Assembly (NCBI GenBank): GCA_964016985.1
Contig: OZ024827.1
Span: 20,353,275-20,417,274 of the forward strand
DNA from: Anodontia alba
Lineage: Eukaryota; Mollusca; Bivalvia; Lucinida; Lucinidae
Length of the DNA stretch: 64,000 nt
Reading direction: 5' to 3'
In this document: positions 9,631-20,009 of the stretch, one piece after another
Numbering within the stretch: the first letter of the stretch is position 1
How the letters are laid out: each line of letters starts with the position of its first letter
The notes under the pieces: generated by a model
Database searches by the model: none
Told to the model about the DNA's origin: nothing
The model's input: only the letters and a program-made list of their open reading frames with translations
Translations under genes and position numbers: made by a program

Positions 9631-9897
9631 CACCACGAAAACATACCTATATAATTTTGACCCCCTTAAACCTCACTTTACTAAACTGGGGTTTACAGGG
9701 GTATCCATTATTTTTCTTATTTCCGTTAAAACATAGATTGTGGGTGTTCGTTAGAAACGCCTCGACGAGGCGGTTCTAACGAGTACCCAACATTCTATGT
9801 TTTGAGCAGAAATATGAAACACAGAATTTTTATCTGAAAACTTTCAGTTTTGGTGATGAAATTTTCAATATATTTGAATAGGCGTGTTTTCATAATG
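9631..9897 (+). mobile_element. MITE family A
   Basis: CACCACGAAAACATACC to TGTTTTCATAATG; both arms and core (GCCTCGACGAGGC) are present. Confidence 0.8.
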
Positions 9898-10282
9898 ACA
9901 GATCCTGAATACGCACATGCTCCTTAGCAAAATAACATATCTGGGATCTTTCGCATTGCCGACCCGTGAAAAAAATATATATGTTTCTAGAAAATATTCC
10001 GCGCTCACAGGAGTAGGAAATTTTTGTCTGCATTGCAATGCGAAACTGGTGGAATGGGCGAGGCAATTTTCTTCGTTCTCCGCCAATTACATGTAGCATC
10101 TTTCGACTACCTGTTGATGTGTCTAAAACGGTTGGAAGGGTAACAGTGTAGATCCTGATTAGATGCAGTGTTCTGAAACGTCTGAACTGGGCCTGCAATT
10201 TGCTCAAGAGCTAACGCGCTCGGCTAGTCAGGACACTGCCTGTCGGCTTTATGTGAATTCTTGCCAGCCCTGCCTGTCGGAA
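9898..10282. other. No gene seen
   Basis: Includes weak fragments resembling family J (GTAGATCCTGATTAGATGCA near 10147). Open frames on the minus strand here lack protein features. Confidence 0.35.
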
Positions 10283-10526
10283 TACCATTTCGAACATATA
10301 CTGAAAATTTTACCACCAACAAATGAAAAATTTAAGAAAAAAATACTGATATTTTTCATATTTCTGCTCAAAACATAGATTGTGGGTACTCGTTCTAACG
10401 AGTATACTCACAATCTGTGCTTTTGAGCAGAAATAAGAAAAATAATGAATACCCCTGTAAACCCAGTTTTACTATATAAAAGTGGGGTTTAAGGGGTCAA
10501 CATTATATAGGCATGTTTTCGTGATG
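10283..10526 (-). mobile_element. MITE family A, damaged left tip and shortened core
   Basis: CCATTTCGAACATATACTG replaces the normal tip by an internal deletion. The core is reduced to GGGTACTCGTTCTAACGAG, losing the GCCTCG centre. Right end ATGTTTTCGTGATG. Confidence 0.75.
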
Positions 10527-10579
10527 TCAGGGTACATGTAACGATAGTGTGTTTGTCCAGCCAATGTAGCCTTACAACG

Positions 10580-10860
10580 CATTACGAAAACACGCCTATA
10601 TAATTTTGACCCCCTTCAACCCCACTTTTATATAGTAAAACTAGGGTTTACAGGGGTATGCATTATTTTTCTTATTTCTGCTCAAAAAACATAGATTGTG
10701 GGTACTCGTTAGAACAGCCTCAGCGAGGCGGTTCTAACGAATACCCACAATCTATGTTTTGAGCAGAAATATGAAAAATATCAGATTTTTTATCTGAAAA
10801 TTTTCCTTTTTTGTGGTTGTAAAGTTTTCAATATATTTGAATAGGTGTGTTTTCGTAATG
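10580..10860 (+). mobile_element. MITE family A, full length
   Basis: CATTACGAAAACACGCC to GTGTTTTCGTAATG. Unlike most copies both tips read CATTACG. The perfect core is centred on GCCTCAGCGAGGC. Confidence 0.85.
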
Positions 10861-10898
10861 GTAAACAGAGTGACCCTTTCGTTTCCTTCAGGAATACG

Positions 10899-11008
10899 CA
10901 TAGCTCCAGATGGGAGGGGGTGGGGGTGGGGGGAGGGAGAGAGGGGTATCAGGTAAATATATTTTTTATTTCTCAAAGAAAACACACGCTGTGGCTACTC
11001 ATTATCTG
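10899..11008 (+). mobile_element. MITE family B, right half missing, G-rich arm
   Basis: CATAGCTCCAGAT, then a G-rich run at about 10914-10946, then GTATCAGGTAAATA. Ends in the core at GTGGCTACTCATTATCTG. Confidence 0.65.
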
Positions 11009-11110
11009 AAGATATGGTATGAGACCGATAAAGTAATAGACTTTCCATAGTTTGAACAGGGTTGCGAAGGCACTGTCAGCGAAGGTTGCTGTCAGCGAAG
11101 GCACTGATCA

Positions 11111-11250
11111 GAGCCCAGTTGTTCAAAACTAACGATGTCGTTAGTTAACGTACCGTTAAAACTTTGATCATTAAATATGGCATATACACTAACATTTTCA
11201 ACAAAAATACCTGTGAATTAGATACATTGTATTTTACACAACTGGGCCCA
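11111..11250. mobile_element. MITE family M, short copy
   Basis: GCCCAGTTGTTCAAAACTAA at the left with AACGATGTCGTTAGTTAACG. The right end is ACACAACTGGGCCC. Shorter and more diverged than the copy at 8911. Confidence 0.65.
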
Positions 11251-11740
11251 GATTGCAGATTTACATATCGGGAAGACACCTTTTCGTACGACAAGACACA
11301 ATTTAAAAATAGCCTAATAATGATAATAATAATGACGGTGGAAACTACAAATCAGAAGAAATTTGACAAATTTGGTAGAACCTTTTTTGACTCGAAGAAA
11401 ATTTTATATCTTTAGTGCAGAAACAGAAGGCGAAACCGTAAAATACTATGCGTCATAACGCAAAAATAAAACACACACACGCATGAATGAGAAATACAGT
11501 TTCAGTCTTGACTAAAAAAGTCCTTAAAATACTCTCTAAAAATACCCATGATTTTTTTTCCCTCCGCCTCAGCTGCATTTTACGGAATACTTTCTAAAAA
11601 TACCCATGTAGTATTTTTTTCTCCGCCTCAATTGCATGCATAATTATGTATTCTTAATTATTAATAAAGACTGCTAAGAAAATTTACGCTACTCAGGGAT
11701 TTTCCATTTCCCCACCCCCTTTTTTGTTGTCTTAAGGGGA
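11251..11740. other. No gene seen; two-copy tandem repeat at about 11524-11640
   Basis: TACTCTCTAAAAATACCCATG and a T-rich/CCTCCGCCTCA segment recur once after about 60 bp with changes. No coding signal. Confidence 0.4.
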
Positions 11741-11955
11741 CTGGATACGCTTATTACATTTTCAGCCATTTTCAACAAGGGAGATAACTTATGACATCCT
11801 GCTAAATTTCCTCCGCATCAAACCCCGTCTGAAAAGGGATCAACTCTAAAAGGAAAGAATTTGCCCCATTTAGAGTGGACCCCTTTTCAAAAGGGAGGCA
11901 AAACAATTTTGATAGTTATCTTTCCTGAATGTGTGTATGTATTCCCCTAAAGAAA
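11741..11955. mobile_element. MITE family I
   Basis: Starts CTTAAGGGGACTGGATAC and ends near TATTCCCCTAAAG. Internal inverted halves are CTGAAAAGGGATCAACTC and GAGTGGACCCCTTTTC around AAAGAATTTGCC. Confidence 0.6.
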
Positions 11956-12249
11956 TATTGCATTTCAACCTTGTAACATAATATATGACAAATATATATT
12001 AGGGAAAGTACATTACATATACCTATTTCAAACACACCATATTTACTCGAAATAATCAGAGACCGGAACGCCTTTTATTCAACAATAATGGACGCCCATT
12101 TGCCTACCTGTTGAATGGCGAAGAGTGTAGACCCTGACTAAACCGCACAGGAGCAGTTTGGTTGGATTCTACATTATTTGTTGAGTCATATGTGTCAGCG
12201 TACTAGAGGAAATATTGCAAGTACTAATTATTATGAAACCACCTGAGTG
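11956..12249. other. No gene seen
   Basis: AT-rich; a weak GTAGACCCTGACTAAACCGC half-core occurs near 12128. Otherwise nothing recognised. Confidence 0.35.
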
Positions 12250-12466
12250 TTAACCTTTATACCTCTATCTAGGCAAATTCAGCAGACTACAAATTTTGAT
12301 ATTTTTCCTATATTTCCCAGAAAATAGGCTTTGACATTTCATGCAGATTGTCTCCCGGAGACAATCTGCATGAAATATCAAAGCCTATTTTCTGGGAAAT
12401 ATAAGAAAAAAAAACTCTTTCAAACTGTCGTCTGCTAAAATGTTTACCCAGCACGCTAAGCGTTAA
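12250..12466. mobile_element. MITE family D, full length
   Basis: TTAACCTTTATACC to GCACGCTAAGCGTTAA. The central palindrome, built on TGACATTTCATGCAGATTG and its complement around CTCCCGGAG, is near perfect over about 100 bp. Confidence 0.8.
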
Positions 12467-13039
12467 CATGTTTAAACGTGTTAAAAGCCTGTTTATTATA
12501 AAATAAATGTATGACTATTGATAAAACAGGTGACATAGATTAACTGGTGCCCGTTCCATGTTCGCTAGGGTACGAAGAGAAATGATAGTGTAAAAATCAG
12601 AAGCCGGGTACAAAACCCCCGTGACTAAAGTACATTGGAAATACCCAAAAATGTTGGAAAATTCTTCTGAGCCGCGTTATGGAAAATAGGTCTTGAAACA
12701 TATGTGGAAATGGCGCAAACCCAATTGCGCAGCACACAAGCTTATCAGAAGCTTCACGTTTTTAGAATAGATTTTCCAGTATCATGCGGAGGCGAACAGT
12801 GAATACCCTGACTCGTAGGCCAGAGCTGCGTTTATCCTAGCCACTCAGTTCCCTTTTGGCATGACGCGGTTAAATAGTATGTCTCATGGTTTCATGGCTT
12901 CTTGTAACGTTTCCGACATTTTCTTTCCTGAAGTGCATTTCGCTTTTGTGTAGGCTGTGAAGGTTTTTCTTCACCGGGTAGACTGAACGTCACGTGTTTT
13001 TGAGTTCGAATCCCCACAGACGAAGCTTGTAAGTATTGA
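12467..13039. other. No gene seen
   Basis: A GAGTTCGAATCCCCAC string near 13001 resembles a box B but no box A could be paired with it. Otherwise unique-looking sequence. Confidence 0.35.
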
Positions 13040-13146
13040 CCCAGTCAGCATTCTACGTAAATCTATATCGGGCCGTCATCGGCCCGTCAGGGTAGCTGAC
13101 GGGCCGATGACGGCCCGATGTAGATTTACGTAGAATGCTAGCTGGG
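13040..13146. mobile_element. MITE family K (CCCAG ends)
   Basis: CCCAGTCAGCATTCTACGTA and TACGTAGAATGCTAGCTGGG enclose a nearly uninterrupted palindrome with GGGCCGTCATCGGCCCGTCA halves and a GGGTAGC centre. A sister copy is at 25924-26034. Confidence 0.75.
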
Positions 13147-13259
13147 GAGGTGGTACATTGTTAAATTAATGGTAAAATCATTCCTGAATGTCCTAAAATT
13201 ACCGAAATTCTGTTGTTGCAACGTAAAACTCCAAAGATTCAGCGCAGTAGTTTTTGCGT

Positions 13260-13400
13260 TTGACAAAGTGACCGAGAGGTTAAAGTCATTGGCCTATCGC
13301 TCTATCCGTTGCGGTTAGACACACGTTAAAAGCGATAGCCGTCATATGATACACACCTTGGGAAAAGGACTCTGATGTCATCTGCGAACAGCGAAGGCTC
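13260..13400 (+). repeat. Possible tRNA-Ser-like SINE fragment
   Basis: GTGACCGAGAGGTTAAAGTC at about 13268 resembles a serine tRNA box A. No clear box B follows. Low confidence. Confidence 0.25.
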
Positions 13401-13477
13401 AGATCAGTATGTACATCCGTGCAGTCCGATCTGAGCATTCTCTGGTCGTCGACATATACTACAATATCGAACGATTC

Positions 13478-13759
13478 CATCACTAAAACACGCCTTTATA
13501 ATTTGACCCCCTTAAACCCCACTTTTATATAGTAAAACTGGGGTTTACAGGGGTAAACATTATTTTTCTTATTTCTGCTCAAAAACATAGATTGTGGGTA
13601 CTCGTTAGAACCGCCTCGCCGAGGCGGTTCTAACAAGTACCCACAATCTATGTTTTGAGCAGAAATATAAAAAAAAATTATCAGAGTTTTTTATCTGAAA
13701 ATTTTCTGTTTTTGGAGGTGAAATTTTCTATACATTTGAATGAGCGTGTTTTCGTAATG
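13478..13759 (+). mobile_element. MITE family A, full length
   Basis: CATCACTAAAACACGCC to CGTGTTTTCGTAATG, with both arms and a perfect core around GCCTCGCCGAGGC. Confidence 0.85.
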
Positions 13760-13763
13760 CTGT

Positions 13764-13831
13764 ATGCGGACAATGAAGGTCATGGTCAGCCTGCGCGGAT
13801 GCGCAGGCTGATCTGGGCCTGCGTTGTCCGC
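13764..13831. mobile_element. Palindrome family J
   Basis: GCGGACAATGAAGGTCATGG and GGGCCTGCGTTGTCCGC flank the inverted CAGCCTGCGC/GCGCAGGCTG. It abuts the family A copy just before it. Confidence 0.6.
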
Positions 13832-14011
13832 AAATGGCATACGGACCCTTCTCGTGCGATGCGCACCACATATCCGTTCACACTAGCCGCCATAAGTAGC
13901 CCAAGCCTAGACAGTATGGCGTTAAACCACAAATCTCTCTTACTCTCTAAATTCTCTGTTCTTAGGGCCTTAGGTTCGAATCTAGTTCATCTCTTGAATC
14001 TCGGATTAAAT

Positions 14012-17000
14012 TCCGTTCGTATTTTCAGTAGAGGTGAAGATATCCGGGTATATTCGAGAACTGAAGCCTGATACTGATACTAGATATAAGAACTGAATTC
14101 AGTTCATACTGTCAGCAGACACGAAGATATCCGGGTACTCAGTAGAGGTGAAGATATCGGGGTATTGAAGCTACCCGGGTAGGGAAGCATAATAAGGAAT
14201 ATAAGGACTGAAGATATCTGGGTATTGAAGATATCCGGGTACTGAAGGATGACAAGGAATATAAGGATTGAATCCAGTTCATACTTTTAGTAGGGGTGAA
14301 GATATCTGGGTATTGAAGATATCCGGGTACTGAAGGATGACAAGGAATATAAGGATTGAATCCAGTTCATACTTTTAGTAGAGGTGAAGGTATCCAGGTA
14401 CTGAAGATACCCGGGTACTGAAGCATGATAAGGAATATATAGAATGAAACCAGTTCATACTTTTAGTAGAGATGAAGTTATCCTGGTATTGAAGCATGAT
14501 AAGGAATATATGGAATGAATTAAGTTCATACCATTACGAAAACACGCCTATTCAAATATATAGAAAATTTCACCTACAAAAACTGACAATTTTCAGATAA
14601 AAATTCTGATATTTTTCATATTTCTGCTCAAAACATAGATTGTGGGTACCCGTTAGAACCGCATCGGCGAGGCGGTTCTAACAGGTACCCTCAATCTATG
14701 TTTTTGAGCAGAAATAAGAAAAATAATACATACCCCTGTAAACCCCAGTTTTACTATAAAAAAGTGGGGTTTATGGGGGTCAACATAATATAGGCAAGTT
14801 TTCGTGATGCCCTCAGTAGAGGTGAAGATATCCGGGTATTGATGATACACGGGTACTGAAGCATGGTAAGGAATATAAGGAATGAATACAGTTCATACTT
14901 TCAGTGGAAGTGACGGTATCCGGGCATAGAAGAAATGCGGGCATTGAAACATGGCAAGGAATAAAGGAATGAATTCAGTTCATACTTTCAGTAGTGGTGA
15001 AGATATCCGGGTATTGTAGATATCCGGTTACAGAAGCATGATAACGAATGCAATGAATGAATTTAGTTCATACTCTTAGTAGAGGTGAAGATATCCGGGA
15101 ATTGAAGATATCCAGGTACTAAATGCATAATAAGGAATATAAGGAATGTTTAATTCAGTTCATACTTTTAGCAGAAGTCGAGACATCCGGGTATTGAAGA
15201 TATATGGGTACTAAATGCATGAGAAGCAACATAAGGAATGACTCTAGTTCATACTCTCAGTAGAGGTGAAGATATCCGGGTATTGACGATATCCGGGTGC
15301 AGAATCATGGCAAGGAATATAAGGTTCCTATTTCCAGTAGAGGTAACGATATCCGGGTATTGAAGATATCCAGGCACTGAAGCATGATAAGGAATATAGG
15401 AATGAATCCAATTTATACTTTTAGTAGATGAAAAATTATCCAGGTACTGAAGATATTCGGATATTGAAGCATGACAAGGAATTAAAAGAATGAATTCAGT
15501 CCATACTCTTAGTAGAGGTGAAGATATCCGGGTATTGAAGATATCCGCGTACTGAAGCATGGTAAGGAATATAAGGAATGGATCCCGTTCATACTTTCAG
15601 TAGCGGTGACGATATCCGGGTATAGAAGATGTCCGGGTATTGAAACATGACAAGGAATATAGGGAATGAATCTAGTTCATACTCTCAGCAGAGGTGAAGA
15701 TATCTGGGTATTGAAGATATCCGAGTACTGAAGCATGATAAGAAAAAGAAGGAATGAATTAAGTTCATACTTTTAGTAGAGGTGAATATATCCGGGAATA
15801 GAAGATATTCAGGTACTAAATGCATGATAAGGAATATAAGGAATGAATTAAGTTCATGCTTTCAGCAGAGGTAGATACATCCGGGTATTGAAAATACCTT
15901 GGTATTAAATGCATGATAAGTAATAAACAGTTCATACTCTCAGTAGAGGTGAAGATATCCGGGTATTGAAGATATCCGGGTTGTAGGCATGATAAGGAAT
16001 ATAAGGAATGAATTCAGTTCATATTTTCAGTAGAGGTGAAGATAACCGGGTACTGAAGATATCCGGGTAGTACTAAATATATAATAAGGAGCATAAGGAA
16101 TTTTGTGCATACTCTCAGTAGAGGTGAAGATTTCCGCGTATTGAAGATATCCGAGTATACTGAAGCATGATAAGGAATATAAGTAATGAATCCAGTTCAT
16201 GTTTTCAGTAGAAGGGAAGATATCCGGGTATTGAAAAGGTATCCGGATACTGAAGGATGATAAGGAATATATGGAACGAAATCTGTTTGTTCAGTAGAGG
16301 TGAAGATATCCGGGTACTGAAGATATCCGAGTAGTGAAACATGATAAGGAATACAACGAATCAATAAGTTTATACTTTCAGTAGAGGTGACGATATCTGG
16401 GTAGTGAAGATATCCGGTAACTGAAGCATGATTAGGACTATATGAATAAATCCAGTTCATACTTTCAGCAGAGATAAAGATATCCGGGTATAGAAGATAT
16501 CCGGGTACTGAAGCATGATAAGGAATATAAGGAATGAAACCAGGTCATATTTTCAGTAGAGGCGATGATATCCGCGTATTAGATATATCCTGGTACTCAA
16601 GCATGCTAAGGAGTATACAGAATGAATCTAGTTAATACTTTCAGTAGAGGTGAAGATATCCAGGTATTGAAGATATCTGGGTACTAAGCATGCTAAGGAA
16701 TATAAGGAATGAATCCAATTAATACTTTCAGTAAAGTTGAAGATATCCGGGTATTGAAGATATCCGGGTACTGAAGCATGATCATATATATAAGGAATGA
16801 ATCCAGGTCATACTTTTAGAAGAGGGAAGATATCCGGGTATTGGAGATATCAAGGTACAGTAAGGAATATGAGGAATGGATCCAGTTCATACTTTCAGTA
16901 GAGGTGACGATATCCGGTATAGAAGATATCAGGGTATTGAAGCATGACAAGCAATATACGGAATGAATTCAGTTCATACTCTCAGAAGAGGTGAAGATGT

Positions 17001-17592
17001 TCGGGTATTGAAGATATCCGGGTACTGAAGCATGATAAGGAATATAAGGCATGAATTCAGATCATACTCTCGGAAGAGGTGAAGATATTCGGGTACTGAC
17101 GACATCCGGATACTGAAGCATGGTAAAGAATACAAGGAATGAATCCAGTTCATACTTTAGTAGGGTTGAAGATACCCGTGCATCGGAAATATCCGGATTC
17201 TGAAGCATGCTAAGAAATATAAGGAACGAATCCAGATCATACTTTCAGTATATATCCAGAATATATCCGGATACTGAAACATTCTAAGGAAAATAAGGAA
17301 TGAATCCAATTCTTACTTTCTGTAGAGATGAAGATATCCGGGTATTGAAGATATCCGGGTACTGAAGCATGATAGTAAATATAAGGAATGAATCCAGTTC
17401 TTATTTTTAGTAAAAGGAAGACATTCAGATATTGGAGATATCCAGGTACTGAAGTATGATAAGGTATATAAGAATTGAATTCAGTTCATACTTTCAGTAG
17501 AGGTGAAGATATCCGGGTATTGAAGATATCCGGTTACTGAAGCATGATAAGGACAATAAGGAATGAATTCTGTTCATACTCTCAGTAGAGGG
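14012..17592 (+). repeat. 88-bp satellite array
   Basis: Roughly 37 copies of an 88-bp unit, interrupted once by a family A element. Each unit has two head-to-tail GATATCCGGGTAYTGAA segments of 17 bp, then GCATGATAAGGAATATAAGG, AATGAATCCAGTTCATACTT and TCAGTAGAGGTGAA. Copies differ by point changes and small indels, with some well-matched neighbours, as expected for an old array with local homogenisation. The ATAAGGAATATAAGGAATGAA segment and the dimeric GATATCCGGGTA are the best-kept parts. Open frames within it are shadows. Confidence 0.9.
14532..14809 (-). mobile_element. MITE family A inserted in the 88-bp satellite
   Basis: CATTACGAAAACACGCC to AGTTTTCGTGATG. The satellite breaks after AGTTCATAC and resumes at CCTCAGTAGAGG, so the insertion postdates that repeat unit. 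No long target duplication is visible. Confidence 0.85.
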
Positions 17593-17696
17593 AAGGAGAA
17601 ATCATATCATTATATGATTTCATTTTGGCAGTGGAATGAGACCTTCCCAGGGGGCTTTGGGTATTATTTACTTTCACGGAACAAGGGAACATTGGC
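17593..17696. other. Junction between satellite and CA tract
   Basis: About 100 bp of unique-looking sequence with a small AAATCATATCATTATATGATTT palindrome near 17608-17629. No gene. Confidence 0.35.
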
Positions 17697-17850
<154 letters not shown>

Positions 17851-17884
17851 TTGGAGCGCCTCTGGAATGGCAAAGTAAGAATTA

Positions 17885-18435
17885 TTATTCTTAAGTTCTG
17901 CGGCGTCTGATCTTGGTCAATACTCTTTGTCCGAATATATAGGGTAAGTACGATACTATTCTGCGGCGTCTCATTTGGGTCTATAGTGTTTGCTCAGGCC
18001 TGTCTGTCCGAATACATTCGGTAAATACGGGGGTGCGTACACCCATAGCAGACTGCACAATCTAGGTCTACACTGTTTACTCAGCAATAGCTGTCTGAAT
18101 ACTTTGTATTTAAACATAATCCTTGCGCTTGCCAATGGAAATTCCGTAGAAAGTGAAAGTTGTATTTTGTGACTCAGTAAAAGGAAGAGAAATATAATCT
18201 GAAACTTCTCATGCAGAAACATACCTTTCGGATAAAATATTTAAACTATACAGACCTAGACAGGTCTGCATATCCGTTGTATATATTCTTAAGAAATTGT
18301 CCTATATATATTTTTTTCCAAGTTGCCATCAGCTTCAGTCCTATCAAAAGTTAAATTAAACCTTCCGACCTGAAATTCTGAAGTGGAATCTTTGTATCTT
18401 TGAATTTGGACAGAATAATTTTTGTCATATGGGCC
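17885..18435. repeat. Family G fragments
   Basis: Two partial copies of the TGCGGCGTCT...GGGTCTA.AGTGTTTGCTCAGG arm with GTCTGTCCGAATAC and GGTAAATACGG occur at about 17900-18030. The remaining 400 bp hold nothing recognisable. Confidence 0.5.
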
Positions 18436-18439
18436 ACGT

Positions 18440-18513
18440 CAGGAGCCAACGCATCTGGATCTACACTGTTTGCAAAGGCAGGGTATATCTGGGTTCAACA
18501 GGACAAGGGCTAA
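18440..18513. mobile_element. MITE family E/F fragment, inverted
   Basis: GATCTACACTGTTTGCAAAG, GGGTATATCTGGGTTCA and GGACAAGGGCTAA are an inverted family E end. Confidence 0.5.
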
Positions 18514-18639
18514 AAAGTATATGTTTTGAAGTGCATGGCTTCTTGTGACAGAAGTCTCCTAAATGCAAATGCTGATTTTCTTGAAGCTTTGTTCGCAAAT
18601 TTTTTAAACTCAAGAATTTTGTAGATTAACTTGTGGATA

Positions 18640-18842
18640 AACTTGGTAGATTGTCTGCCATTTTGTACAAGGGGAACAATTTCTGTGATTTCCTGTTTGT
18701 TTTTCTGCACACTTTTCCCCTTCTGTAAAGCGGTGCAAATTCTTTCCTTTTAAAGTGGACCCCTTTTCAGAAGGGAGGCAAATTCAATGATGATAGAGTT
18801 GCCTCCCCCCGGAATTGTATATCAATTCCCCTTAAATGCTCT
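18640..18842. mobile_element. MITE family I
   Basis: ACAAGGGGAACAATTTCTGT to ATTCCCCTTAA, with CTTTCCTTTTAAAGTGGACC and CCCTTTTCAGAAGGGAGG. It supplies an uninterrupted CACTTTAAAAGG (reverse strand) with which to compare the interrupted copy at 24.1 kb. Confidence 0.6.
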
Positions 18843-19015
18843 ATTAAAGGCTCCATATTCCTCAAAAAATGGACATTTTATTATCCAAGAAAGGTTTAAT
18901 AAATTGATATATGGTATTGATACAATCATAAAATGTGGCACCTGACAGCCTGTAAAATTTTAATTAGTCTTATTCTTGAAACAAAATTATTTTTTGTTTG
19001 TTTAGATCCCCATAA
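18843..19015. mobile_element. Foldback MITE family N, left half only
   Basis: GGCTCCATATTCCTCAAA through AATTGATATATGGTATTG and GTGGCACCTGACAGCCTG matches 6140-6310 closely; the inverted half is missing. Confidence 0.7.
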
Positions 19016-19094
19016 ACTTTTTTTTTTTAATTGGCCAAAGTACCTTCCCTGATGCTTTCAAACTACATACATGTATATGATCAAAGTTTAAATT

Positions 19095-19325
19095 TACGTG
19101 TACTCTTTAGTGTTCGGACAGATAGTCATTCGGACAGACAGGCCTGAGCAAACATTGTAGACCCAGATCAGACACCGCAGAACTGATCGGGGTCTACACC
19201 GTTTGCCACTCATCAAGACGTTTTTAGACATATCAACAGGCAAAATAATGGACGTGCTCAAATTCTGACAAGTTTATTAAGGAAATAAGGTATCCCGAAT
19301 ATTTAAGGTAAATGCGGTAATTGCT
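19095..19325. mobile_element. MITE family G
   Basis: TTCGGACAGACAGGCCTGAG, GTAGACCCAGATCAGACACC/GATCGGGGTCTACACCG core, then GTTTTTAGACATATCAACAGG and GGTAAATGCGGTA. Confidence 0.6.
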
Positions 19326-19443
19326 TGTATAAAACAACAATGTCTGTTTGTTTGATTCGGAGTTTTACAGCCAGTCAACACAGTTAAGGACATGTCGAGC
19401 CGGTCAGTTAACATACTCACACTTTTTCCTGGTCAGATTTATA

Positions 19444-19551
19444 CCCAGTGGACACACAACGTTAAAATGACGTCGTATCAACGTCGATGCGACGTGATCA
19501 CGTGGCATCGATGTTGATACGACGTCATTTTGATGTTGTGTGCCTGCTGGG
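19444..19551. mobile_element. MITE family K (CCCAGTGG subtype)
   Basis: CCCAGTGGACACACAACGTT and the inverse TGATGTTGTGTGCCTGCTGGG enclose ATGACGTCGTATCAACGTCG halves around GATCACGTGGC. Near-perfect palindrome. Confidence 0.75.
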
Positions 19552-20008
19552 TAGTACCTAGCCTAGCTACTAGGCCAATATATAAGTATGTTTGTCACTT
19601 TTTTTTTTTTTTACTTTTTTTTTTTTCATTTATATTCTACTTTTTGATTCAATGTTTAGCTAGTCTATGGGTGAACTTTTCTTCTGTGGTTGTCTCTGAA
19701 ATATATTTCGCTTTTTACAAGGCATAGAAATCCAGACCATATTATCTATAGACTAGCCACAGAGCTCAATAAGCCAATATATATATATGTATATTTCTAA
19801 GCCTTGGGCAAGGCTAGGTAGTACCCTAAGCGTTAACTAAAATTCCGTAACAATTCTTTCGCCAGTAACAACTACCCTTCATGTTGCTCGGGTGGATAAT
19901 ATTGTCCCTACGGTAGCGCTAGCACGTTTTGCCGAAGTAACTCTTAACCCTAAAGCACTAAGCAAATTTGTAGCAGAAATTTTTTTCTAAAATTGTCTTT
20001 GTTATTAG
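19552..20008. other. No gene seen; T-rich tract and family C tip
   Basis: A T run lies at about 19599-19628. A family C left tip (CTTAACCCTAAAGCAC, TTTGTAGCAGA) is at 19943-20000, cut off by the array that follows. Confidence 0.4.
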
Positions 20009-20009
20009 C

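Noticed and set aside
14012..17592. CRISPR-like array
   Set aside because: Units are continuous degenerate tandem repeats with no unique spacers, and the DNA is animal.
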